Of a stretch of 17,149 nt of DNA, positions 7,633-14,890 are shown piece by piece. This DNA is from Chlamydiota bacterium. GTDB taxonomy: Bacteria > Auribacterota > UBA3054 > B51-G9. The notes under the pieces were generated by a model. That model saw only the letters and a list, made by a program, of their open reading frames with translations. It searched no databases and had not been told where the DNA came from. Each line of letters opens with the position of its first letter. Positions within the stretch are counted from its first letter, which is position 1. A program made the translations under genes and the position numbers. Location: contig QMOL01000026.1 of the NCBI GenBank assembly GCA_003648225.1, forward strand, positions 1 to 17,149, written 5' to 3'.

Positions 7633-9893
7633 CTTTCAATTTTAAAGTTTTGCTTCACAGCTTTCCCGAGATAAATTCCCTGAGGCAATGAAAAAGTGAT
7701 TTTTGAAATTCCGGTTTGCGGATTATAAATTATATTTTTCCCACCCGTAACTTTCTTGTTTACAGCCATTATTATCTTTTTTTGATCTTCATTCGGATCT
7801 GCAATTGATATTTCAAGATCATTACCTGATTTTTTCAGCAGAATTACCGCAGGACGATTAACAGAAACCTTTAAACCTGATTTTAACACGATAGAATTTG
7901 CTTCATAAAAAACTATTTCCGTAATGTTGGAGTTACTAAATTGAACAGCTTGAATAGAATCAGAGTTTTCTAAAACTTTTACCGGCGAATCTGAAAAATA
8001 TTCTTTTAACCTCTTCTTAGTAATATTCGGGAAAACAAAATAAGCATACTTCCCGCTTTTCGGCTTGGTATGATGATTAATTGATAATTGGAAAATATTA
8101 ACCGATTGAGTATCTCCTTGTTTATATCTCGCATCAAGATTATGCCAATCGCCTGTTCTGTTTTTCGCCCAAAGTTTTAAATCAACCCCTCTTTTATCCG
8201 GAAGAATGATATAACCTTTATCGTTACAATAAAACCAGGCGCCTTTAGTAATGTTTGTAAAATCAACTCGAACAGTAGCAGTTAACGGAATTATATGAAT
8301 AAATCCATCATTAATGGAATAAAAAATATCCGTTTTTCTTTCCGGCTGGTCAATTGTTGTCCAAACCTCATAATTTCGAAAAGGAGGATGCTTAATTATT
8401 TTGGAGCCGATCGCAGCAAATCCGTCATCGAAAAAGTAATATCCTTTGTTCGCCGTAACTTTACTGTAACTGCAAGCCCGGTTAAGTTCAAACGCGCACA
8501 ATCCGAAATTACCATCAGCAATTCCACCTGCAAAAATGTTTAAACTGTTGGCATTTTTAATCGCCCAGTCCATGAGAGGCAAAGTATCGTTATTTTGCTC
8601 AACGGTAGTTCCGGGAATCGCTCTGAAATTCCAAGCGACTCTCGCGTTTTTATATTCATTGCCTGTTCTTAAAATAATGGTTGATCCTTCACCGAAATGG
8701 TAATTCAATTTCCCGTTTCCACTACCTGATTCCGGACCGGTACTACGCTTGGAAATCATTTTAACTGCAACATAAAAATAAGGCTTTCCATAAATCATCA
8801 GGTCGGATTTATAAAAATATTTACTCGCAGAAAAAGAGGGGAATGATATCGCGGGATTTGCCAGTCTCTTTTTTATTTCTTCAAGTTCATCGTTTCTAAT
8901 AAGCTTTTTCGTTCCAGCTAAATTTTGTAAAGCATCAATTTGCCCTATCAGGAAATCTGATGAATAAGCAGGAGACTTTACTAAATTATGCCGCCCGCCA
9001 ACTGAATATAATGCCGTATTACGATAAATCAACCACTGCCATCCGTCAATAATACAATCGGCAAGTTCGTTGAGTTGTTTGTCGGTAAGCGCCCAGCGAG
9101 TGCCTTTCAGATATTCAAAAGATCTTCGCGTGATATGCAGCCAGTCAGCTCCATAACCTAACCAGTAGTTTTGACCGCCGCCAATATTATGCTGATGCCA
9201 TGATTCATCGGCAAGCCTGCCTGTAGAATGAGATTTTCCTACCGTAAAAGTAGATGCAACAATGTTTGTTATATCATCAAACATTTTCGGCGAATCGGCT
9301 AACGCTGCACGCCCGATCATTCCCATAAGCCGATAAGTTATGTTTGCACCGACAAAAAATTCATCGTGATTTATTGCTGTCCATGATGCGTTCGCCCAAT
9401 TAACCATTCCGCTAACAAGAGTATCGAGTTGCGGAATCATTTCCGGATGATCAATTTTATCTTTTTGAATAGCGTCATAAAGGCAAAGGCCTATCGAATC
9501 CATCGCGCCAGGCTCATTAAAACACCCGGCTGTCCATCCGCTGTTTCCGGGATCATGATTTAGCCAGTATTGAATTGCTGAATAAAGACCGGTTTTGAGA
9601 TAAGGTTTATTTTTCCATTTAGAATTACTTTTAAATGCCTGCGCCATAAAAAGCAACCGACCTGTCATTACATCAATTGTAGATTCCTTATCAGAAAAAC
9701 TGCCGTCAGAATTTAATAGTTTCAAATATTCAGATACAGCTTTTCGTGGTAAATCTCCCCTTACACGATACGATTCTGCCCACTTCATTAATCTGTTACG
9801 AATTATCTTAACTTCCGATGCGCTATTTGCATGCACCATAACAGTTAACAATAAAACGAAAAGTATAAAAATTTGTCGGATGAATAATTTCAA
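7629..9893 (-). CDS. Polysaccharide lyase family 8 paralogue A, first gene of the operon
   Basis: 754 residues. The start is TTG at 9893: an in-frame TAA lies 27 bases upstream of it with no ATG between, and the next downstream ATG (codon 19) would lose the signal peptide MKLFIRQIFILFVLLLTVMVHA. Toroid domain about residues 25-345; central beta domain from about 351, with YFYKSDLMI 359-367, GEGST 401-405 and IPGTTVEQ 426-433; C-terminal beta domain to the end. Catalytic candidates are Asn184, His235, Tyr247 and Arg301. The second Arg of the classical GRxxSR motif is absent (GGRHNLVK). It lacks the palindromic insertion of C and D, so it is the better guide to the ancestral form. It is likely exported and acts by beta-elimination on a uronic-acid polymer; substrate unknown. 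Confidence 0.88.
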   Translation of the reverse strand: MKLFIRQIFILFVLLLTVMVHANSASEVKIIRNRLMKWAESYRVRGDLPRKAVSEYLKLLNSDGSFSDKESTIDVMTGRLLFMAQAFKSNSKWKNKPYLKTGLYSAIQYWLNHDPGNSGWTAGCFNEPGAMDSIGLCLYDAIQKDKIDHPEMIPQLDTLVSGMVNWANASWTAINHDEFFVGANITYRLMGMIGRAALADSPKMFDDITNIVASTFTVGKSHSTGRLADESWHQHNIGGGQNYWLGYGADWLHITRRSFEYLKGTRWALTDKQLNELADCIIDGWQWLIYRNTALYSVGGRHNLVKSPAYSSDFLIGQIDALQNLAGTKKLIRNDELEEIKKRLANPAISFPSFSASKYFYKSDLMIYGKPYFYVAVKMISKRSTGPESGSGNGKLNYHFGEGSTIILRTGNEYKNARVAWNFRAIPGTTVEQNNDTLPLMDWAIKNANSLNIFAGGIADGNFGLCAFELNRACSYSKVTANKGYYFFDDGFAAIGSKIIKHPPFRNYEVWTTIDQPERKTDIFYSINDGFIHIIPLTATVRVDFTNITKGAWFYCNDKGYIILPDKRGVDLKLWAKNRTGDWHNLDARYKQGDTQSVNIFQLSINHHTKPKSGKYAYFVFPNITKKRLKEYFSDSPVKVLENSDSIQAVQFSNSNITEIVFYEANSIVLKSGLKVSVNRPAVILLKKSGNDLEISIADPNEDQKKIIMAVNKKVTGGKNIIYNPQTGISKITFSLPQGIYLGKAVKQNFKIER

Positions 9894-9919
9894 TTTATTT
9901 GTTTGTTGTTTATTATTAA

Positions 9920-9948
9920 ATTATAACATATAAAGAAATTTGTTTCTA
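9920..9948 (-). promoter_or_regulatory. Probable promoter of the lyase operon (extended -10)
   Basis: On the minus strand TGTTATAAT gives a perfect -10 (9920-9925) with an upstream TGn. A 17-bp spacer leads to only a weak -35 (TAGAAA, 9943-9948). Transcription would begin about 20 bases before the TTG start of lyase A. A second TATAGT at 9971-9976 is a weaker alternative. Confidence 0.45.
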
Positions 9949-9980
9949 TAACAATTTGAAAATGTTTTATACTATATGAC

Positions 9981-10042
9981 GATAACCTAATTGTCTGAAA
10001 CATTTGGGCGTAAACAGTCTCTGGACGTTGAGGACAACGTCC
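9981..10042. repeat. Dispersed ~62-bp repeat, copy 1
   Basis: Begins GATAACCTAATTGT (9981-9994, identical in copy 2), then CTGAAACATTTGG against TCGAAATGTTTGG, and ends with GGACGTTG (10023-10030) at almost the same distance (42 against 41 bases). The similarity continues for about 12 more bases. Copy 2 is at 14306-14366 in the same orientation, so the two flank the GspK-like gene as direct repeats. Confidence 0.65.
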
Positions 10043-10044
10043 AG
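10021..10044. other. Perfect 10-bp hairpin in the gap between GspK-like gene and lyase operon
   Basis: CTGGACGTTG (10021-10030) pairs exactly with CAACGTCCAG (10035-10044) around loop AGGA. It lies 38 bases past the GspK-like stop codon in the direction of transcription. No U-tract follows on either strand, so it is not a standard intrinsic terminator. It may protect the 3' end of the transcript, or be part of the dispersed repeat. Confidence 0.6.
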
Positions 10045-10081
10045 CCAAGTGGTTTTTAAAAACAACCATTTATAAGAAAAT

Positions 10082-13000
10082 TTATCTGTCCATAATTACA
10101 TCAAACTGTTTTCTGGGCGAAAAAATCGATGTAAGATTCTGACGGTCAAGAATAAAACTTTTTGAACTGATTGAAGTAACTTCATAATCTTTATTCTTTT
10201 GGGAACTCTCCGCTCTTCTCGCATTCTTAAGCGTTTGAACAGTTATATTAACTCTGAATTGATCACTTCGAACAGTTATTAAATTACATATATCAGAATA
10301 TATTCTTGTCGTCATATCTTTAACATCAAGCAAATCAGTTATATCTTTATAAGGTTTTAATACAGGTTTATTAAATGAATTCACACCGCGATAAATGTTC
10401 TTTGCAAGATTCTGATTAATTCCCTTTAAAGAAGATAAAATTCTTGGTAACGCCGTGTTAATATTTATCTTGCCTGATGATGAGCCGGGTGTAAGATAAA
10501 TATAATCAAACCAGGCAAAACCGTAGGATTTGGTGTTGTTTAATCCGTGAGGAATTAGTTTAACCCTTATTCCGCTTTCAGGTGAAATATATTCCGGTCC
10601 GATAAATCCGCAGAAAACTACATCGTTTTTTTCATATTGAAACCTTCCTGTTTTACTTCCCGGCTTTCCATATAAATCATCTAAATCTTTGTTGTTGTAA
10701 TCAATGGGTAATGAATCATATTTATGAGTCGCAAAATTAAATGCCTGAACCTCTATTTGTGCATTATAATTCTCTTCTAAAAATTCAGTGGTGTCAATAG
10801 AATCATTAAGACCGCCAAGATAAAGTCCATAATAAGTTTTCCTGAGACCACTTTTCTTCCATTCCCATTCACCCGGTTCCGCTTCCTTTCGTGTATAAAA
10901 CATCGGCGTTGAATAGCCCGGACCAAGTGTGAAAGAATCGCCTTTGCTAAGACTTAGAAGTTTACCACCCGGAACAGAATAACCGTCAACTTTAACCGAA
11001 TTCGCAGTGTTTCCCGTCACTAAAAAAGTTTCACCACGCTGCTTTCCGGAAAGAATACGTAGCTTTTGGTATTTCCATATGTCTGATTCCCAAGAAACAT
11101 TTTCGGCTTTCACTAATCCGGCTTTAGAATATGCAGCAACACTAAATGTAGGAGTCCAACCGCTTATATGAACTCCCTTCTCTTCCGGGTCAAGTCTAAT
11201 GCCGGAAGTAGTGAAATATTTGCTCACAGCTTTTAAAACCGGAAAATTTCCCTTGTCGCTTTTGGTACTGCCAACCGATTCAAATTTTTTTGCGGTTTTA
11301 ACAGCTTGGAATTCTGCCAGTGAACTGAATCTGCCGTTCTTTATGTTCGCCTGATTCTTAACATTTGCTGATACACCGTTATTTCTTGCAAGATCCTCTT
11401 TCCCGCCGAAAGTGGGGTGCTTGGATATTTGCCAGTCATAACGCGTAGGATCAACTTTCTGAGTCGAATATTCAATGTCACTCGGATCAAGAGAACCGTA
11501 TTCAACAATTCGAGTGGCTATCTGGTTATACTCATTCTTTAATGTCATTGACAAAAATCCTCCCGCACCGGGAAGTCCGACTATCATAGCATCATCACCA
11601 TTTCTAACTCCGGTGCCATAAGCATCAACATTTAAGTGTAAGATATCTTTAGTATTACCGACAATTCCTCTTCTAATACCGGAAATGCCGTTTGAATGCG
11701 GATGAGGCTTTGTAGATTGAAATTCCACCATTTCACCTTTCATTTGATCCTTCTTCCAATTCGCACCTTTTACTTTAACTTTATCTTTTTTTATATTTAC
11801 TATCTTATATCTTACACCCCATAATGATTTCGGTAACTCATAACAACCATATCCTTCCGATTGTGAATCTCCCCAAGTTCCGCTCTTGGCCGTTCCATAT
11901 ACTTTATCAAAATAATTCCGGTTGTTTGTAAGATAAAAATAACCGTGAGCAGGAATCGTAGGATTCGGATCGTTATATCTGCCGTGCCTGTCTACACTGT
12001 AATGCGGAACATCCCGGATTAATCCCACTCTATTTACGGAATCACCGGTGTTAACAATAATCTGCCAGTTGTTTAAACTTATCGGACGATCACTGACATT
12101 CATTAATTCTACAATATCAGGACGCATAACATACATGGCATCAATGCAATTTTTGTTTTCGAAAGCCTTTTTATCAGATGTCCTTTTCATTCCACCGACA
12201 TAGCCTGTGTTTTTACCGGAAGTTACGATCACTTGAATAAATCCGTTTTTGGCTCTGATCGCTTCACCGTTTTTATATGGCGTGCGTAAAAGATCTATTT
12301 CCTTTTCCCCGGCAGGTAACTTTAAAGTGGTTCCTTTTAAATCACCGGCTGTAAGAACATCCATTCTGGTTTCTGATCTGCTTTTAGTGCTCCCGTCAGT
12401 ATCCATATACGGATTGTAGCCTTTATAAGGACGCCTCGTAGGCATCTTACCTTTAGCCGTCAACGGATAATGAGCATAATTAGCCCCTATATCACGATCA
12501 AAACTCTGCTCGGCAAAGTATAGATAATAATAAAGACTGTCAGGTCGCCTTATTTTAGGGTCAAATTGTGTCCTCACCCACCACATCTCTGTCTGCTCAG
12601 GAAATACACACCAGTTCGCCGCTTCACACCACCATAGTGTATCTATTTCTATTCTCGCGTTCGTATTCTTATTTGTGAGTTCAAAAAAATTGAAGTCTTT
12701 TGAATTATCATAGCAAACTTCTAAACTATGATTGCCGTTCCCGGATATCGGATAATAAATCCTGTCCGTCCCGGCTTTGTTTTTTATTAAAATAAAATAA
12801 GCGTTCTTAAATACATCGGGAAGCCAGCCGCCTTTAGTAAGTTGTTTAAATAAACTCTTGCTGCCGCCGGTTCCAGTCCATCTCTCCGGTTCGTTTAATG
12901 TTATTTTTGCAAAGGGAAGTGAAAGCTTTTCTCCGGCCATCTGAACACTTCTTCTATTTCCACCCTTCGAAACATTCTTAATTGACCACGAAGATCTGAA

Positions 13001-14176
13001 ATTATATTTGTAATTCGGCTGGGTTTCCGAATAATGATTATACCAATAGCCTAATCTGGGAGCCCAGCCTTCATAATCACTTTCGAGTGTGAAATTTCCG
13101 TTCATAGCCATTATTTCATTAAAACAAATTGATTCAATGCCATAATCACTGCCAATTGTTGTAAGTACCTGATTCTCATCACGATAATCACTTATGTTCG
13201 CGGCAAGAATTCTTAAATTGCGCGATGAACCTTCAAATGGATGCTGTGAATTCCCGCGCTTTAAAACTTTATGAATTTGTCTTGTCGTTGATACATTTAC
13301 ATTAATCGGCAATTGCATTTTCGCCTTTTCATCATCCCAATATGTATCACGTGTGTCGGAATAAATGGTGCAATATCTTTTTAATAATGATTTCCCCTTA
13401 ATGCTTTTTATACCACATATATCGGCAATGTCATTTACAGAGCTGAATGCTCGATCATCCCAGTAAGGCGTGTAACGGTTGTATTCTTCAGGCTCATCAA
13501 TCCCTTCATCCGATTCATCTATCACTCCATCACCATCATTATCTATCCCGTCATACATCAAACTTACGTTATTCGCGTTATCATCAATGTTTCTTTGACC
13601 GGGTGCCTTATCTCTACCATACCGGTACGCAATGATCTTTTTTACCGATTTAATACCTATAGGTATGCCCCTCTTCTTACCATCGGAAATAATAATCTCA
13701 GAAGTGTTTATTCCCTGATTTTGTGTGCTGTTATTTAAAGAGGAAGCTGCATTGACATTTATCTTTCCTGCCTCGTCTTCTATGGAAATCGCATATCTGC
13801 CAACTATGGCACCCGTCTTGTCACGAACATAAAACCACCGCGAGTTAATACTATTGTTATCGGCGGGAAGTCCACTCAAATTAATCGCTTTACCGGAACC
13901 TTTGGATGTTGTCGTAAAAGCAGAACTCCATGACTCTGACGCAGAATCTAATCCCGGAGAAGTAATGGAATCATTGTATATTTGCGCTTTGGCATGCTCA
14001 GTTGCCGCAAGCATAAGCATGTCGGTTTCGCTTTTTAATACGAATGTTTCGGCAGTCTTATTCTCCATTCGCATTTGAATAATGAAAGCTGACGCCATTA
14101 TTCCTAATACGGTTAATACGGCAAGTATAGCAACTAAAGCAATCCCGCGTCTTTGTTGATGTTTAATATTTAGCAT
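10082..14176 (-). CDS. Giant GspK-like pseudopilin with calcium loop and lamin-tail-like domain
   Basis: 1364 residues against about 300-350 for usual GspK, the minor pseudopilin at the tip of type II secretion or type IV-like pili. The N-terminus RRGIALVAILAVLTVLGIMASAF (residues 9-31) has the prepilin form: basic residues, a Gly before a long hydrophobic helix, and then charged residues (MRMENKTAE). DEAGKINVNAAS (134-145) and SGKININTALP (1234-1244) are the paired GspK-type signatures. They are followed by an IYR helix and a VRS..F beta segment near the C-terminus. Between them lie a calcium-binding-like YDGIDNDGDGVIDESDEG (208-225), a lamin-tail-like segment around 685-760 (VELMNVSDRPISLNNWQI and later HGYFYLTN), and long unassigned stretches. 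No other secretion gene is in the window. There is no Shine-Dalgarno sequence; the ATG at 14176 fits the prepilin leader. GspK-like is fairly sure, its partner system unknown. Confidence 0.8.
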   Translation of the reverse strand: MLNIKHQQRRGIALVAILAVLTVLGIMASAFIIQMRMENKTAETFVLKSETDMLMLAATEHAKAQIYNDSITSPGLDSASESWSSAFTTTSKGSGKAINLSGLPADNNSINSRWFYVRDKTGAIVGRYAISIEDEAGKINVNAASSLNNSTQNQGINTSEIIISDGKKRGIPIGIKSVKKIIAYRYGRDKAPGQRNIDDNANNVSLMYDGIDNDGDGVIDESDEGIDEPEEYNRYTPYWDDRAFSSVNDIADICGIKSIKGKSLLKRYCTIYSDTRDTYWDDEKAKMQLPINVNVSTTRQIHKVLKRGNSQHPFEGSSRNLRILAANISDYRDENQVLTTIGSDYGIESICFNEIMAMNGNFTLESDYEGWAPRLGYWYNHYSETQPNYKYNFRSSWSIKNVSKGGNRRSVQMAGEKLSLPFAKITLNEPERWTGTGGSKSLFKQLTKGGWLPDVFKNAYFILIKNKAGTDRIYYPISGNGNHSLEVCYDNSKDFNFFELTNKNTNARIEIDTLWWCEAANWCVFPEQTEMWWVRTQFDPKIRRPDSLYYYLYFAEQSFDRDIGANYAHYPLTAKGKMPTRRPYKGYNPYMDTDGSTKSRSETRMDVLTAGDLKGTTLKLPAGEKEIDLLRTPYKNGEAIRAKNGFIQVIVTSGKNTGYVGGMKRTSDKKAFENKNCIDAMYVMRPDIVELMNVSDRPISLNNWQIIVNTGDSVNRVGLIRDVPHYSVDRHGRYNDPNPTIPAHGYFYLTNNRNYFDKVYGTAKSGTWGDSQSEGYGCYELPKSLWGVRYKIVNIKKDKVKVKGANWKKDQMKGEMVEFQSTKPHPHSNGISGIRRGIVGNTKDILHLNVDAYGTGVRNGDDAMIVGLPGAGGFLSMTLKNEYNQIATRIVEYGSLDPSDIEYSTQKVDPTRYDWQISKHPTFGGKEDLARNNGVSANVKNQANIKNGRFSSLAEFQAVKTAKKFESVGSTKSDKGNFPVLKAVSKYFTTSGIRLDPEEKGVHISGWTPTFSVAAYSKAGLVKAENVSWESDIWKYQKLRILSGKQRGETFLVTGNTANSVKVDGYSVPGGKLLSLSKGDSFTLGPGYSTPMFYTRKEAEPGEWEWKKSGLRKTYYGLYLGGLNDSIDTTEFLEENYNAQIEVQAFNFATHKYDSLPIDYNNKDLDDLYGKPGSKTGRFQYEKNDVVFCGFIGPEYISPESGIRVKLIPHGLNNTKSYGFAWFDYIYLTPGSSSGKININTALPRILSSLKGINQNLAKNIYRGVNSFNKPVLKPYKDITDLLDVKDMTTRIYSDICNLITVRSDQFRVNITVQTLKNARRAESSQKNKDYEVTSISSKSFILDRQNLTSIFSPRKQFDVIMDR

Positions 14177-14217
14177 GATTTAAATTGATTTGTAGTAAAA
14201 TAATTATTTATTTATTT

Positions 14218-14246
14218 ATTATACCATATTTTCGTAAGAAAATCAA
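14218..14246 (-). promoter_or_regulatory. Sigma-70-type promoter of the GspK-like gene
   Basis: On the minus strand: -35 TTGATT (14241-14246), spacer of exactly 17 bases, then TGG TATAAT, a consensus -10 (14218-14223) with the extended TGn. The leader to the ATG at 14176 is about 35 bases and contains an AAATAAATAAATAA run. This is the best promoter in the window. Confidence 0.75.
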
Positions 14247-14305
14247 TTAATGCAAAATGTTGCTGTCTGCTTTTTGAAAAACTATTGATGGAAAGGTCCA
14301 CCCCG

Positions 14306-14366
14306 GATAACCTAATTGTTCGAAATGTTTGGACCTTGAAATGTTAGGACGTTGCGGTCAATGCCA
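14306..14366. repeat. Dispersed ~62-bp repeat, copy 2
   Basis: GATAACCTAATTGT (14306-14319) is identical to copy 1. The following TCGAAATGTTTGG and the GGACGTTG at 14347-14354 match in position and mostly in sequence. It overlaps a 6-bp inverted repeat GGTCCA (14295-14300) / TGGACC (14330-14335). The perfect hairpin of copy 1 is degraded here. Confidence 0.65.
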
Positions 14367-14629
14367 CACTATGCGATATCCCAGCCTCAGAGATGCTTAA
14401 CGTGAACTGCCACACGTTACCACGCGGGCTGTTCATGTTAGAGTTGCAAATGCTTTCCGAGCTGCCCATAGGGCACGGGTTTATTGATTAATTTTGATGC
14501 TACAAATGTTTGTTCCGATAACGTAGCTTCGGAAATGGAACGAAGAACTTTTCGAGCAAACCCCAAATTAGATGTTAATCGAAAAAATATAATCTCAAAA
14601 GTTTGCCTGTAAGGCAGAAATAAAATAAA

Positions 14630-14739
14630 ACAGGGCAGCACCACATTAATATTTCGCCATCAAGGGTATAATGGAAAATCTTCTCGTCCCTTCATAGCTG
14701 TTCCCGGCACAGGACGATTCCTTATAAGCGCTGCCCTGT
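14630..14739 (-). ncRNA. Candidate structured small RNA, about 110 nt, unknown family
   Basis: The ends pair perfectly over 10 bp: ACAGGGCAGC at the left and GCTGCCCTGT at the right (14630-14639 with 14730-14739). Nested inside are a 9-bp helix with one bulge (14667-14676 with 14718-14726) and a 6-bp helix (14684-14689 with 14712-14717), giving one long rod. On the minus strand the structure is followed by UUUUAUUUUA, which suggests transcription in that direction. It lacks the conserved SRP and tmRNA motifs. It could instead be a small inverted-repeat element. No target-site duplication is visible, and no strong promoter. Confidence 0.35.
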
Positions 14740-14831
14740 GTTGTAACATTTCCCCCCTTCAAGGCTCTTTTAAGTAAAATATCAATTAAATCTAAACATT
14801 GAGTTTGAATATAACCAAACCATGTTTCAAT

Positions 14832-14860
14832 AAAAAAAAAGGACGGAATTAACCGTCCCT
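14832..14860 (-). terminator. Intrinsic terminator of the PEP-CTERM gene
   Basis: On the minus strand GGACGG, loop TTAATT, CCGTCC (14841-14858), with further A-U pairing possible below the stem, followed directly by nine Ts (14832-14840). It starts about 30 bases after the stop codon of the preceding gene. Confidence 0.9.
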
Positions 14861-14890
14861 TAAATAATCAAATTATAATGCTTTTGACAA

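Larger units (their letters stand above)
1264..9893 (-). other. Tandem array of four PL8 lyase paralogues in one operon
   Basis: Four consecutive minus-strand genes encode homologous proteins alignable over the toroid and central beta domains. They share blocks such as GMIGRA, the WH(Q/E) active-site segment, YFYKSDLMI, GEGST, IPGTT and GAWFYCN. Junctions are A/B overlap of 4 bp (ATGA), B/C gap of 4 bp, and C/D overlap of 4 bp (ATGA), so translation is probably coupled. The GH172 gene follows after 55 bp. I see no terminator inside the array. It probably arose by repeated tandem duplication. Confidence 0.9.
14247..14831. other. Gene-poor stretch between GspK-like and PEP-CTERM genes
   Basis: About 585 bases with no convincing gene. 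It holds copy 2 of the dispersed repeat, a candidate structured RNA (14630-14739), and a hairpin TGCCT/AGGCA around 14604-14616. Three short minus-strand frames lie here: a 29-codon ATG frame (14660-14749); a 68-codon GTG frame (14438-14644) in the same register, separated from it by one TGA; and a 30-codon ATG frame (14344-14436, MNSPRGNVWQFTLSISEAG and on). None has a well-placed ribosome site. The base mix is locally more GC-rich than the flanks, so it could be a decayed insertion; I recognise no family. Confidence 0.5.

Noticed and set aside
10021..10044. Hairpin as a Rho-independent terminator
   Set aside because: No run of Ts follows the stem on either strand.
13447..14078. Plus-strand open frames inside the GspK-like and lyase genes
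   Set aside because: They lie opposite strongly conserved minus-strand coding sequence and have no ribosome sites or recognisable products.
14344..14436. 30-codon ATG frame (MNSPRGNVWQFTLS and on) next to repeat copy 2
   Set aside because: The translation looks protein-like but is very short, has no Shine-Dalgarno sequence, and its end overlaps the dispersed repeat. Kept only as a note in the gap description.
14438..14644. 68-codon minus-strand GTG frame between the GspK-like and PEP-CTERM genes
   Set aside because: It overlaps the 3' arm and U-rich tail of the candidate RNA, has no ribosome site, and has no recognisable family or composition of a real protein. A decayed gene remains possible because an upstream 29-codon frame is in the same register.
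14630..14739. SRP RNA (4.5S) identity for the rod-shaped element
   Set aside because: The conserved apical loop with GGAA tetraloop and the AGCAG asymmetric bulge are not present on either strand.
14660..14749. 29-codon ATG frame preceded by a GGGGGG run
   Set aside because: The G-run ends only two bases before the ATG, too close for normal ribosome binding, and the frame lies almost wholly inside the structured element.
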